Of a DNA stretch of 64,000 nt, positions 36,374 to 46,231 are shown one piece after another. Both the position numbers and the translations under genes were made by a program. The notes beneath the pieces are model-generated. The model was not told where the DNA came from and searched no databases. It saw nothing but the letters and a program-made list of their open reading frames with translations. Position 1 is the stretch's first letter. Each line of letters opens with the position of its first letter. The stretch is from Alphaproteobacteria bacterium (lineage in GTDB: Bacteria > Pseudomonadota > Alphaproteobacteria > Acetobacterales > Acetobacteraceae): contig JAPLOI010000025.1 of assembly GCA_026400815.1 (NCBI GenBank), forward strand, positions 1 to 64,000, given 5' to 3'.

Positions 36374-36589
36374 CCGCGGACCAACTCTTCACGCGACCCG
36401 AAACGCATCTTCCTGCAGAGCCGGACCGATGAAGCTGGCGTGCGCCTTGACTGGTACTGCGCGTCCCGGACCTGGCTGATCACGGCCTACGATCATACGG
36501 TGTCACGCCGCACCAAGAAGTCGATGACCAGTCTCGATGATCTGCTGACCGGGCGGCTGTCTCTCCGCCCGCGGCGCGACGCCGACGAC
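36374..36589. other. intergenic region with an unrecognised open stretch
   Basis: A reading frame without stops (DPKRIFLQSRTDEAGVRLDW, then YCASRTWLITAYDHT) runs into the following membrane-protein gene, but lacks a ribosome site and resembles no family I know. It may be the tail of a decayed gene or a chance frame. No hairpin or promoter stands out. Confidence 0.35.
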
Positions 36590-37030
36590 ATGGGGAGCCA
36601 TGCGCCTGACAACAAGGCGCCGGCCCTCGTCGGCGTCGTCCTCCCGCTCTTCCCGGTCGCCTACTTCTTCTTCTCCTCCCTCACCTTCTTCCTCGCCACC
36701 TTCCGCGATCCCGTCGTCACCCGCGTCCTGCGCGGCCTGTTCAACACGTACCTGATTGGCGCCACAGCCTGCTTCACCCTCGGCGCCCTGGCCTTCGCCG
36801 TCGCCGGCCGCCTCCCGGTCGCCGCCGCCCTCGCCGCCGCCGCCTGCACCGCCAGCCTCGCCCGCCCCTGGTTCCTCCACCGCATCGACAGCCAGATCGC
36901 CGCCCGCGACAGCGGCAACCAAACCGCCATCCCCCAGCTCCGCCGCCTCCACGTCACCGGCATCGCCTACAACGCCGCCTTCCTCCTCGCCCTCCTCACC
37001 AGCATCCCCCACATCGTCACCGCACACTGA
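36590..37030 (+). CDS. small integral membrane protein, DUF4149/TMEM205-like layout
   Basis: 146 aa from ATG 36590 with four hydrophobic segments (LVGVVLPLFPVAYFFFSSLT; YLIGATACFTLGALAFAVA; VAAALAAAACTASLARPWFL; AYNAAFLLALLTSIPHIVTA). Conserved-looking polar features are PWFLHRIDSQIAARDSGN and the LRRLHVTGIAYN motif, an arrangement similar to DUF4149 proteins (N-terminal F-rich helix, FLxRI, then LHGxxxxxN). The role is unknown. An upstream in-frame start at 36440 would add 50 residues without membrane character. Confidence 0.55.
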   Translation: MGSHAPDNKAPALVGVVLPLFPVAYFFFSSLTFFLATFRDPVVTRVLRGLFNTYLIGATACFTLGALAFAVAGRLPVAAALAAAACTASLARPWFLHRIDSQIAARDSGNQTAIPQLRRLHVTGIAYNAAFLLALLTSIPHIVTAH

Positions 37031-37034
37031 ACCA

Positions 37035-37082
37035 AAGCAAGCCCTTCTTTTTCTGAAGAAAAAGAAGCAAAAAGACCTTCAA
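37035..37082. repeat. dispersed double-hairpin element, half copy 7 (type B only)
   Basis: Perfect hairpin CTTCTTTTTC (37044-37053), TGAA, GAAAAAGAAG (37058-37067), followed by CAAAAAGACCTTC. It starts 5 bp after the membrane-protein stop. The right half is absent; the sequence continues into unrelated intergenic repeats. Confidence 0.82.
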
Positions 37083-37172
37083 ACCACGCACCCCACCACC
37101 CAACGTATGGCGGAACGCGAAGCAGTTCCGCCATCCCCCTCCCATCATCTTTCTCCTCCCTTGCCTTGCTCC

Positions 37173-37272
37173 TCTGTGCCTCTGTGCCTCTGTGGCCCCT
37201 TTCTTCCTTATTCTCTCCACACCCCCAGCCTCTTCCCACGTCCTTTGTGTCTTAGTGTCTTAGTGGCCACTT
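37173..37272. repeat. CTCTGTG / CTTAGTG intergenic repeat pair
   Basis: CCTCTGTGCCTCTGTGCCTC followed by TGTGGCC at about 37173-37197, and a related unit TGTGTCTTAGTGTCTTAGTG then GCCACTTTCTTCC at about 37244-37277. These resemble a repeat motif seen between genes in many unrelated bacteria. No coding function. Confidence 0.55.
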
Positions 37273-37315
37273 TCTTCCTGTCGCCGAAGCCCCCCAACCC
37301 GCCCAAAAAAACCCC

Positions 37316-37344
37316 TTGCATCCCCACCAACGGTTATATATATT
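37316..37344 (+). promoter_or_regulatory. sigma70-type promoter, near-leaderless, twin of the one at 4241
   Basis: -35 TTGCAT (37316-37321), 17-bp spacer, -10 TATATT (37339-37344), then 9 bp to ATG 37354. The -35 is preceded by CCCC, as at 4237-4240. A start 6-8 bp after the -10 gives a leader of 0-3 nt, and no ribosome site is present. Confidence 0.7.
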
Positions 37345-37353
37345 CACCAACCC

Positions 37354-38007
37354 ATGAGGTCCATCACAGACCACCTCACCCTCCTCGTCGATCTGCTCAA
37401 GCGCGCCATCGGGGTCCACCTGGACCGCCAGGCGCGCCTGCGCCCGCACGTCCCCACCATGGGCCTCGCCATCGCCTACACCCCCGCCCCCACCCCGCCC
37501 GGCCCCGCCCCCCTCCCGCAACAGGCCTACGAGCTGCTCTGGCACCGTGCCCACCGTATCGCCCATCGCTTCCTCGCGCTGTTCGCCCGCTGGCAGTCCA
37601 ACACCCTCCCCACACCCCGAATCCGCCCCAAAACCACCCGCAAGCCGGCAGACCCCACCGCACCCAAGCCCCTGCGCCTGCCGCGCGCCTTCGGCTGGGC
37701 CAACAAGCGCCTGCCCGAATCCGCCCCCGCCGCCGGGTATCTCGAAGACCTCATCGTCAACCGCGCGGCCGAACTGCGCCCGTTCCTCCAGGCCGCCCCG
37801 CAAGCCGCCCGCCTGCTGCGCCCGCTCTGCACGGCCCTGGGCGTCCGCCCGCCGGAGTACCTCACGCTCCCGCCCCGCCCCCGCAAGCCGCGCGCCCCCA
37901 AACCCCCGAAACCCCGCCGCCCCAGCCTCAACGACCCCACGCTGAAATGGCGCGATTGGGAACTGCGCGCCGCCCGCGCCTCGATCAAAAAATACGGCCG
38001 GGGCTGA
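37354..38007 (+). CDS. hypothetical Pro/Arg-rich protein, paralogue of the gene at 4277
   Basis: 217 aa. N-terminus RSITDHLTLLVDLLKRAIGV is a leucine-rich amphipathic segment; then HRIAHRFLALFARWQSNTLP, a Pro/Lys/Arg linker, LPRAFGWANKRLPE, a helical APQAARLLRPLCTALGV stretch, and a very basic Pro-rich region before the C-terminus LKWRDWELRAARASIKKYGR. Segment order and several short motifs match the protein at 4277. No enzyme motif, signal peptide or metal site is visible. Family function unknown; the strongly basic tail could bind nucleic acid. Confidence 0.65.
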   Translation: MRSITDHLTLLVDLLKRAIGVHLDRQARLRPHVPTMGLAIAYTPAPTPPGPAPLPQQAYELLWHRAHRIAHRFLALFARWQSNTLPTPRIRPKTTRKPADPTAPKPLRLPRAFGWANKRLPESAPAAGYLEDLIVNRAAELRPFLQAAPQAARLLRPLCTALGVRPPEYLTLPPRPRKPRAPKPPKPRRPSLNDPTLKWRDWELRAARASIKKYGRG

Positions 38008-38149
38008 CCACGCCCAGCCACGCCCTAAATGTTACGATATCGCATCAAACTTCCTCGGCATCTCCCCCTTGGCCTTTCGCCTCGCAACCGTACATGCTGT
38101 AAGCAAACGAACCGCCGCCCAGCGGCCAGCTGTCCGGAGAGAAACCGCC

Positions 38150-40471
38150 ATGACCCAGTTCGGCGTTGCCCAGCCCGTCCGCCGTGTCGAGGATCCCCGC
38201 CTGCTGAAAGGCGATGGCGCCTATACGGATGACATCACCCCCGCCGGCGCCCTCTACGGCGTCGTCCTCCGCAGCCCGCACGCCGCGGCCCGCATCACCA
38301 GCATCGACACCGAAGCGGCGAAAGCCACCCCGGGCGTCCGCGCCGTCTACACCAGCGCCGACCTCAAGGCCGACAAGATCGGCAACCTCCCCTGCCTGGT
38401 GCAGCTCGATAACCGCGACGGCTCCAAAGGCGTCCTGCCGCCCCACCCCGTCCTGGCCGATGGCACCGTCCGCCATGTCGGCGACCCCGTCGCCTTCATC
38501 GTCGCCGAAAACCCCCGCGCCGCCCGCGACGGTGCGGAGGCCGTGATGGTGGAATACGACATTCTGCCCTCCATCACCGACCTCGCCACCGCGCTCGATG
38601 CTGGCGCCACCCAGGTCTGGCCGGAAGCCCCCGGCAACGTCGCCTTCGATTGGGAAACCGGCCAGAAGGCCGAAACCGAGGCCCTGTTCCAGTCCGCCGC
38701 CCACGTCACCCGCCTCACCGTGGTGAACAACCGCGTCATCGTGAACTCCATGGAAGCCCGCGCCGCGCTGGCGGAATACGACGCCGAAACCAAGCGCTGG
38801 ACGCTCCGAGCCAACACCCAGGGCGGCTGGCTGCTCAAGAACCAGATCGGCCCGATGATCTTCGGCGTGGAAGCCGATGCCTTCCGCATCCTCACCCCAG
38901 ACGTGGGCGGCGGCTTCGGCATGAAGCTGTTCCTCTACGCCGAGCACGTCCTGGTCTGCTACGCCGCCCGCAAGCTCGGCGCCCCCGTGAAGTGGGCCTC
39001 GGAGCGTTCTGAAGCCTTCCTGTCGGATACCCAGGGCCGCGACAACATCACCCTCGGCGAGCTGGCCATCGACGCGAACGGAAAGTTCCTGGCGCTGCGC
39101 ACCCGCAACGTCGCCGGCATGGGCGCCTATCTCTCGAACTTCGGCCCCTACATCCCCACGATGGCCGGCAGCACCGTGCTGTCCAGCATCTATGGCTTCA
39201 AGAACATCTACTGCAACGTCATCGGCGTGTTCACCAACACCGTTCCCGTCGATGCCTATCGCGGCGCCGGCCGGCCGGAATCCAACTACCTGATCGAGCG
39301 CCTGGTGGATGCCGCCGCCCGCGAGCTGGGCATCGACCGCGTGGAGCTGCGCCGCCGCAACATGGTCGGCCCGGAGCGGATGCCGCACACCACCCCGGTC
39401 GGCAAGACCTACGACAGCGGCGATTTCGGCCTCGTGCTGGATCACGCGGTGAAGCACATGGACTGGGCCAGCTTCGAAACCCGCCGCGCCGCCTCCGCTG
39501 CCAAGGGCAAGCGCCGCGGCATCGGCATGGCCTACTACCTGGAAGCCACTGGCGGCGACGCCACCGAGCGCGCCGAGATCCGCTTCGCCGATGACGGCTT
39601 CGTGGATGTCTATGTCGGCACGCAATCGACCGGCCAGGGGCATGAGACCGCCTACGTCCAGCTCACCGTCGACCAGCTCGGCGTGCCCGGCGAGAAGGTG
39701 CGCATCCGCCAGGGCGATACCGACACCATCCCTGTCGGCGGCGGCACCGGTGGCGCCCGCTCGCTCTACTCCGAAGGCCAGGCGATCCTGAAGACCGCGA
39801 CCACGGTCATCGAAAAGGGCCGCCGCGCCGCCTCCGAAGCGCTGGAAGCCGCGATGCCAGACATCCAGTTCGAACAGGGCCGCTTCTCCGTCGTCGGCAC
39901 CGATCGCGGCATGGACATCCTCACCCTGGCCACCGTCCAGCGCGAAAAGGCCGCCAAGGGCCAGGATGTGACAACGCTGGACGCCGCCGAGATCGCCAAC
40001 ATCGACCACCACACCTTCCCCAACGGCTGCCACATCGCCGAGGTGGAGATCGACCCCGAAACTGGCGTGGTCACCGTGGCGCGCTACTCCGTCACCGATG
40101 ACGTTGGCAAGGTCGTGAACCCCATGATCGTCCGCGGTCAGGTCCACGGCGGCGTCGCCCAGGGCTTCGGCCAGGCGGTCCTGGAGCGCACCGCCTTCGA
40201 CCCCTCCAGCGGCCAGCTGCTCTCCGGCAGCTTCATGGATTACTGCCTGCCCCGCGCCGACGACCTGCCGGATATCGAGGTGGAACTGGTGGAAGTGCCC
40301 TGCGGCACCAACCCGCTGGGCGTCAAAGGCGCCGGCGAAGCCGGCGCCGTCGGCTCCCCGCCCGCCGTCATCAACGCCATCATCGATGCCCTCTCGCCAC
40401 TGGGCATCACCCACATCGACATGCCGGCCACGGCCGAGAAGGTGTGGGACGCGATCCGCACGGCCGCCTGA
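38150..40471 (+). CDS. xanthine-dehydrogenase-family molybdopterin-binding subunit (orphan)
   Basis: 773 aa from ATG 38150. MPT subunit landmarks: [19 protein letters not shown] at the start, [40 protein letters not shown] (the AYRGAGR loop, not the CO-dehydrogenase AYRCSFR), [20 protein letters not shown] and the catalytic glutamate in [14 protein letters not shown]. Expected to oxidise an aldehyde or N-heterocycle at a Mo centre. The iron-sulfur and FAD subunits that normally sit beside it are not in the flanking sequence, so partners must be encoded elsewhere or electrons leave by another route. Confidence 0.9.
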   Translation: MTQFGVAQPVRRVEDPRLLKGDGAYTDDITPAGALYGVVLRSPHAAARITSIDTEAAKATPGVRAVYTSADLKADKIGNLPCLVQLDNRDGSKGVLPPHPVLADGTVRHVGDPVAFIVAENPRAARDGAEAVMVEYDILPSITDLATALDAGATQVWPEAPGNVAFDWETGQKAETEALFQSAAHVTRLTVVNNRVIVNSMEARAALAEYDAETKRWTLRANTQGGWLLKNQIGPMIFGVEADAFRILTPDVGGGFGMKLFLYAEHVLVCYAARKLGAPVKWASERSEAFLSDTQGRDNITLGELAIDANGKFLALRTRNVAGMGAYLSNFGPYIPTMAGSTVLSSIYGFKNIYCNVIGVFTNTVPVDAYRGAGRPESNYLIERLVDAAARELGIDRVELRRRNMVGPERMPHTTPVGKTYDSGDFGLVLDHAVKHMDWASFETRRAASAAKGKRRGIGMAYYLEATGGDATERAEIRFADDGFVDVYVGTQSTGQGHETAYVQLTVDQLGVPGEKVRIRQGDTDTIPVGGGTGGARSLYSEGQAILKTATTVIEKGRRAASEALEAAMPDIQFEQGRFSVVGTDRGMDILTLATVQREKAAKGQDVTTLDAAEIANIDHHTFPNGCHIAEVEIDPETGVVTVARYSVTDDVGKVVNPMIVRGQVHGGVAQGFGQAVLERTAFDPSSGQLLSGSFMDYCLPRADDLPDIEVELVEVPCGTNPLGVKGAGEAGAVGSPPAVINAIIDALSPLGITHIDMPATAEKVWDAIRTAA

Positions 40472-40483
40472 AGGAAGCAAGGC

Positions 40484-40531
40484 GAGGGGCTCTGCCCCTC
40501 GACCCCGCTGGGGCCTTAGGCCCCAGACCCC
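40484..40531. repeat. 48-bp double-palindrome repeat, copy 2 (reverse orientation)
   Basis: Two perfect 7-bp stems, GAGGGGC / GCCCCTC (40484-40500) and TGGGGCC / GGCCCCA (40509-40525). Exact reverse complement of 34940-34987. It begins 12 bp after the molybdopterin-subunit stop. Confidence 0.85.
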
Positions 40532-40540
40532 TTTGGTTTG

Positions 40541-40611
40541 TTGCCCAATGGGATAGGGGGGTGGCGCTACGGACCATGTCCGTAGCGCCACCCCCCTATC
40601 CCATTGGGCAA
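40541..40611. repeat. 34-bp perfect palindrome
   Basis: Left arm 40541-40574 starts TTGCCCAATGGGATAGGGGG and ends CTACGGAC. The right arm 40578-40611 is its exact complement. The loop is only CAT. It lies between two convergent genes and must form a very stable hairpin in RNA or a cruciform in DNA. Confidence 0.92.
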
Positions 40612-40629
40612 AAGTCATGTGGGTCCAGG

Positions 40630-40669
40630 GACCTCAGGTCCCTAGCGGGTCCCCGTGGCGCGGCTTCGC
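40630..40669. repeat. further short palindromes in the same gap
   Basis: AGGGACCT-C-AGGTCCCT at about 40627-40643 and GGCGCG-GCTT-CGCGCC at about 40657-40672 complete a run of five palindromes between 40484 and 40672. The second may aid termination of the leftward DMT-transporter transcript from the other side. Confidence 0.55.
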
Positions 40670-40695
40670 GCCGCGACGGCAGAGCCCTGGCCTTT

Positions 40696-41595
40696 CTACC
40701 CCTTGGCCGCCATGAGCACCCCACCCAGCGTCATCGCCAGTGCCACGGCGTGCCGCCAGCCCAGGGGTTCGCCGAGCAGCAGGCCGGAGGAGAGCACGCC
40801 GATCACCGGCACCATCAGGTTGCCGATCGCCGCCAGCCCGGCCGGCAGGGATCGCAGCGCCCGGAACCAGGCGAGGTAGGCCACGCACTGGGCGATCAGG
40901 CCGAGGTAGAACAGGCAGAACCACCCGGTGGGTGTCACGCGGGAGAGGTCGAGTGTTTCGAAGGAGAACGCGATCACCCACACCGGCAGCGTGCCGAAGA
41001 TGATCTGCCAGGCCACCATCGGCACCGGCGGCATTTGCACCGGGTAGCGCTTGGTGAGCACCGCGCCGGTGGCGAACATCAGTGCGGTGCCCAGGATGGC
41101 CGCCACGCCGGGCAGCTTGTTCCACAGGGCCGCGAGCCCGCTGTCAGAGACGGTGCCGGCCATCAGCAGCGTCACGCCGGAGAGGCCAAGCACCAGCCCG
41201 CCCAGCCGCGCCAGGGTGGGCCGCTCGCCCAGCACCGGCCAAGCAAGGATCGTGGCCCAGACCGGCATGGTATAGGCGATGATCGCCGCCTCCGCGGCAT
41301 CGAGCCAGAACAGCGACAGCGGCGCCACCACGCTCCAGCCGCCCACGTTCAGCGTGCCGAACAGGAACAGCCTGCCCCACTGGCCCCGCCGGGGCAGTAG
41401 CCGGTCGCGCTGGATCGTGGCGATCAGCAGCAGCATCGCCACCGCGGCCAGGGCGGCGAAGATGCGCACGGTATAGGGCGGCCAGTCCGCCATCAGCGCC
41501 TTCATCACCGGCCAGTTGAGGCCCCAGGCGAAGGCGGTGATGCCGAGCCAGCCGAATCCGCGCAGCGCCACCGGCTGCGATGCGGTGCCGCTCAC
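40696..41595 (-). CDS. DMT-superfamily (EamA) transporter
   Basis: 299 aa with ten predicted membrane spans arranged as two five-span EamA repeats. First repeat: GITAFAWGLNWPVMKALMAD and YTMPVWATILAWPVLGERPT (the P-x-x-x-x-x-x-x-E signature). Second repeat: FATGAVLTKRYPVQMPPVPM and LMVPVIGVLSSGLLLGEPLG. Likely a metabolite or drug exporter in the inner membrane. Its ATG overlaps the stop of the acetyltransferase gene by 4 bp. Confidence 0.9.
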   Translation of the reverse strand: MSGTASQPVALRGFGWLGITAFAWGLNWPVMKALMADWPPYTVRIFAALAAVAMLLLIATIQRDRLLPRRGQWGRLFLFGTLNVGGWSVVAPLSLFWLDAAEAAIIAYTMPVWATILAWPVLGERPTLARLGGLVLGLSGVTLLMAGTVSDSGLAALWNKLPGVAAILGTALMFATGAVLTKRYPVQMPPVPMVAWQIIFGTLPVWVIAFSFETLDLSRVTPTGWFCLFYLGLIAQCVAYLAWFRALRSLPAGLAAIGNLMVPVIGVLSSGLLLGEPLGWRHAVALAMTLGGVLMAAKG

Positions 41596-42053
41596 GCCGG
41601 GTCGTACTTCAGGCAGAACGCCTCGGCACTCATGCTGCGGAAATCCCGCAGCCCCTCGCGCAGCCGCTCATGGGGCCAGTTCCACCAGGCGATGCGCTCC
41701 AGGGCGGCGATGATCTCGGGCGTGAAGCGGTAGCGCAGCACGCGCCCGGGAACGCCCACCACGATGGCGAAGGGTGATACGTCCTTGCTGACCACGGCCC
41801 CCGCGCCGATCGCCGCCCCGTCGCCCAGCGTCACGTGGTGGTCGCGGCGCCACTGGAAGAAATCGGTGTCGTCCTCGCCCAGCCCATAGGCGGAGGAGCG
41901 GTAGGTGAAGTGGTTCAGCGCCACGCGCTCCAGCGGGTGGTTGCCGGGGTTGATGCGGGTATGGGCCGCGATCGAGCAGAACGTGCCGACGGTGGCGTGG
42001 ATGAAGGGCTCGGCGCCCAGTTTCTTTGGCGCGGTGGCGGGGTCTTGATACAC
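41592..42053 (-). CDS. left-handed-beta-helix acetyltransferase (CatB/DapH-like) with two internal deletions
   Basis: 153 aa, against about 200-210 usual for this subfamily. Conserved parts: KFCSIAA-type segment as TVGTFCSIAAHTRINPGNHP, HFTYRSSAYGLGEDD, FFQWRRDHHVTLG, DGAAIGAGAVVSKDV, and C-terminal AWWNWPHERLREGLRDFRSM. Two blocks are missing compared with relatives I know: the early hexapeptide region between EPFIH and ATVG (about 40 residues), and the IGHDVWIGHGAxVLPGVxIG coil (about 18 residues) between VTLG and DGAA. Both losses keep the frame. Activity is doubtful because a coil and part of the acceptor site are gone. Confidence 0.72.
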   Translation of the reverse strand: MYQDPATAPKKLGAEPFIHATVGTFCSIAAHTRINPGNHPLERVALNHFTYRSSAYGLGEDDTDFFQWRRDHHVTLGDGAAIGAGAVVSKDVSPFAIVVGVPGRVLRYRFTPEIIAALERIAWWNWPHERLREGLRDFRSMSAEAFCLKYDPA

Positions 42054-42130
42054 GGCGTTCTCCTGCGGCCGGGCGATTCCACCGGCGCGCGATGCAGGCT
42101 AGTTTGCCCGTGCACGATCGGAGTGGCGAG

Positions 42131-42895
42131 ATGTCGGAACTGCAGGGGCGCGTGGCGCTGGTCACGGGGGCAAGCCGCGGAATCGGCGCGGCCACCGCGG
42201 TGGAACTGGCGAAGCTGGGCGCGCACGTTGTGCTGGTGGCCCGCACCCAAGGGGGGCTGGAAGCCACCGACGATGCGGTGCGTGAAGTTGGCGGCACCGC
42301 CACGCTGCTGCCGCTGGACATGCGGGAGGGCGACCAGCTCGATGCGATCGGCCCGAGCGTGTTCGAGCGCTTCAAGCGGCTGGATATCCTGGTCTCCAAC
42401 GCTGCCGTCATGGGCCGGGTGACGCCCGCGCCGCATATCGACATGCGCGACTGGAACGACGCGATGGCGGTGAACGTGAATGCCGCGCTGCGGCTGATCC
42501 GCACCTGCGCGCCGCTGCTGCTGGCCGCCCCCGCGGGCCGGGCGGTGTTCATCAGCAGCCGCATCGTGATGAAGCCCACCGCCTATTTCGGCATCTACGG
42601 CGCCACCAAGGCGGCCCACCACCATTTGGTGCAGGCCTGGGCGGAGGAGACGCGCACGTCCAGCCTGCGGGTGAACCTGGTTGATCCCGGCCCGGTGAAT
42701 ACCGCCATCCGCACCACCGCCTGGCCCGGCGAGGACCGCAGCGCGATGCCCAAGCCGGAAGATGTGGCACCGGGGATCTCAGCGCTATGCCTGCCGGGGG
42801 AGACACGGCATGGCGAGATGATCCGGGTCAGCCCGCTGCCATCGTGGGAAGAAAGCGGTTCTTTTTTGGAAAAAAGAACCAAAAAACTTTTGTGA
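42131..42895 (+). CDS. SDR-family oxidoreductase whose C-terminus runs into a repeat
   Basis: 254 aa from ATG 42131. TGASRGIGAATAVELAKLGA (about 11-30), SNAAVMG, catalytic Tyr/Lys in YGATKAAHHHL. The last 15 or so residues (SGSFLEKRTKKLL) are encoded by the left hairpin of dispersed-repeat copy 8, and the stop codon at 42893 belongs to the repeat. This suggests the element replaced the native end. The natural terminus was probably near RVSPLPSWEE. Substrate unknown. Divergent from the acetyltransferase operon. Confidence 0.88.
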   Translation: MSELQGRVALVTGASRGIGAATAVELAKLGAHVVLVARTQGGLEATDDAVREVGGTATLLPLDMREGDQLDAIGPSVFERFKRLDILVSNAAVMGRVTPAPHIDMRDWNDAMAVNVNAALRLIRTCAPLLLAAPAGRAVFISSRIVMKPTAYFGIYGATKAAHHHLVQAWAEETRTSSLRVNLVDPGPVNTAIRTTAWPGEDRSAMPKPEDVAPGISALCLPGETRHGEMIRVSPLPSWEESGSFLEKRTKKLL

Positions 42896-42978
42896 ATTGA
42901 TGCGGGAAGAACGGATCGTCCCGCATCAATTGTGAAAAGTCTTTTTGCTTCTTTTTCTTCAGAAAAAGAAGACTCTTG
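42851..42978. repeat. dispersed double-hairpin element, copy 8 (A left, B right)
   Basis: Left hairpin GGTTCTTTTTT / AAAAAAGAACC (about 42857-42880), right hairpin CTTCTTTTTC / GAAAAAGAAG around TTCA (about 42949-42972). Centre has a perfect 13-bp stem AATTGATGCGGGA (42895-42907) with complement at 42919-42931. The left arm overlaps the SDR coding sequence; the right end reaches the pckA stop. Confidence 0.88.
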
Positions 42979-42979
42979 C

Positions 42980-44620
<1,641 letters not shown>

Positions 44621-44693
44621 GCGCGGCTGCCCGCATCGCGCCTTTCGGCGTGATACAGGCCCCCTTGGGACGGGTCCATAGACCCCGACTGTG

Positions 44694-45422
44694 TCAGCCG
44701 CGTGGCAGTCGTGCTTGGCGCAGCAGGGTGATCAATTCCGCGCGAACACCATCCGCCTCCGCCACGGGCGCTGACCATGCGATGCGCCGTGTTTGGTCCC
44801 CCAGCGCCAGCAGGCAGCCATCCACATCCGCCGCCACCATGCGCCAATCGCCGCCGCCGCCCAGTTCCGCCATGGCGGCGGCGTGGTCTGTGTTGCAGTG
44901 CGAAACGATATCCGCCTCGGCCGCCGCGATGCGGGCCACGGCCGCCTCGGCCGGCAGCAGCTCCGCCTGGCGCAGCCGCGTGGCCCGCGCGAAGCCGCCC
45001 ACGAACAGCCCGGCGGCCGGGCGAATGCGCCACAGCGCGAAGTCGCCAAAATCTGCGTACAACGCGGCATAGGGGTGCATCGCCAGCCAGCGCGCCTTCA
45101 GCCCCGCATCCTCGATCCGCTCCGCCAGGCCGGTGATGGTCAGGCGCGGCGCGGTTTGCGGGTTCGCCCCCTCCGGCTCCCCCATCACCATCAAGGCGCA
45201 GCGCGGCTCGGCCAGCAGATGGCGGGTATGCTCCGACAGCGTGGAGAGCCACAGCAGCACCGAAAGATCGGGCGCGGTAGCCGGCGTGACGAGCGCGGTG
45301 AAGGGCTGCCCGGCCGTTTGCGTGCCCAGCGTGGCGCTCCTCGCCGCCCGCAACAGGCAGCGTGCCTGCCACAGATCGGCCTGGCGCGCGGCCTCCCGAT
45401 CGGCTGTCTCGGGCTCTGCCAT
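44694..45422 (-). CDS. HugZ-like pyridoxamine-phosphate-oxidase-fold protein
   Basis: 242 aa from ATG 45422, ribosome site GGAGGG 10 bp upstream; an ATG at 45440 would add six residues. N-terminal split-barrel domain: [58 protein letters not shown]-terminal DUF2470-like domain: [20 protein letters not shown]. This combination is typical of HugZ/heme-utilisation proteins that bind haem or flavin. No haem-uptake genes are near, so a general FMN- or haem-binding role is all that can be said. Confidence 0.82.
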   Translation of the reverse strand: MAEPETADREAARQADLWQARCLLRAARSATLGTQTAGQPFTALVTPATAPDLSVLLWLSTLSEHTRHLLAEPRCALMVMGEPEGANPQTAPRLTITGLAERIEDAGLKARWLAMHPYAALYADFGDFALWRIRPAAGLFVGGFARATRLRQAELLPAEAAVARIAAAEADIVSHCNTDHAAAMAELGGGGDWRMVAADVDGCLLALGDQTRRIAWSAPVAEADGVRAELITLLRQARLPRG

Positions 45423-45501
45423 AATTTGTTCACCCTCCATCCTAGTTGGGCCACAATCGCCTGCCACATTTCAAATCGCCATCCCAGAGAGGGGCATTCA
45501 G

Positions 45502-46203
45502 ATGAAGCAGACCATCGCGCTTGTGGACGACGACCGTAACATCCTGACCTCCGTCTCCATGACCCTGGAGCAGGAAGGCTTCACGGTGCGCACCTATACC
45601 GATGGCGAGAGCGCGCTGCAGGGCATTACCGCCCGGCCCGTCGACCTCGCCGTGCTCGACGTGAAGATGCCGCGCATGGACGGCATGGAGCTGCTGCAGC
45701 GCCTGCGCCAGCGCACCTCCCTGCCGGTGATCTTCCTCACCAGCAAGGATGAGGAAGTGGACGAGGTGATGGGCCTGCGCCTGGGCGCGGACGACTACAT
45801 CACCAAGCCGTTCAGCCAGCGCCTGCTGCTGGAGCGCATCCGCGCCCTGCTGCGCCGCAACGAGACCAGCCGCGCCGAAGGCTCCGGCGCCACGCCGACC
45901 GGCGTGATGACGCGCGGCGAACTGGTGCTGGACGAGACCAAGCACCAGTGCCTGTGGAAGGGCAAGGATATCCAGCTCACCGTCACGGAATTCCTGCTGG
46001 TGAAGGCGCTGGCCACGCGCCCCGGCATGGTGAAATCCCGCGACCAACTGATCGATGCGGCCTATGGCGAGAACATCTATGTGGACGACCGGACCATCGA
46101 CAGCCACATCAAGCGGGTTCGCAAGAAGTTCCGCAACGTGGACGAGGAATTCAACGCCATCGAAACACTCTACGGCATCGGCTACCGCTACAAGGACGCC
46201 TGA
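45502..46203 (+). CDS. chvI: ChvI-type response regulator
   Basis: 233 aa from ATG 45502, ribosome site AGAGAGGGG. Receiver domain with phospho-acceptor Asp in [13 protein letters not shown] (about residue 53), acidic pair VDDD at 8-11, switch Lys in YITKPFS. OmpR-type winged helix at about 135-230 with [20 protein letters not shown] and [20 protein letters not shown]. The C-terminus [13 protein letters not shown] matches ChvI/ExoS-ChvI systems that respond to acid and envelope stress. The kinase gene follows after 28 bp. Confidence 0.9.
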   Translation: MKQTIALVDDDRNILTSVSMTLEQEGFTVRTYTDGESALQGITARPVDLAVLDVKMPRMDGMELLQRLRQRTSLPVIFLTSKDEEVDEVMGLRLGADDYITKPFSQRLLLERIRALLRRNETSRAEGSGATPTGVMTRGELVLDETKHQCLWKGKDIQLTVTEFLLVKALATRPGMVKSRDQLIDAAYGENIYVDDRTIDSHIKRVRKKFRNVDEEFNAIETLYGIGYRYKDA

Positions 46204-46231
46204 GTGGTGGGCTGCCGCCATCCGCTGGCCC

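Larger units (their letters stand above)
37031..37353. other. repeat-rich intergenic region
   Basis: Holds the half-copy hairpin element (37035-37082), two CTCTGTG-type repeats (37173-37202 and 37241-37272), and the promoter of the next gene. No gene is seen in it. Confidence 0.7.

Noticed and set aside
36440-36589. 50-residue N-terminal extension of the small membrane protein
   Set aside because: No ribosome site and no similarity; the membrane core starts after ATG 36590.
40541-40611. Palindrome as insertion-sequence terminal repeats
   Set aside because: The arms are only 3 bp apart, so nothing lies between them to be an element.
38045-40618. 857-codon minus-strand frame opposite the molybdopterin subunit
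   Set aside because: His/Gly/Ala/Asp-rich shadow without motifs; the plus-strand gene is unambiguous.
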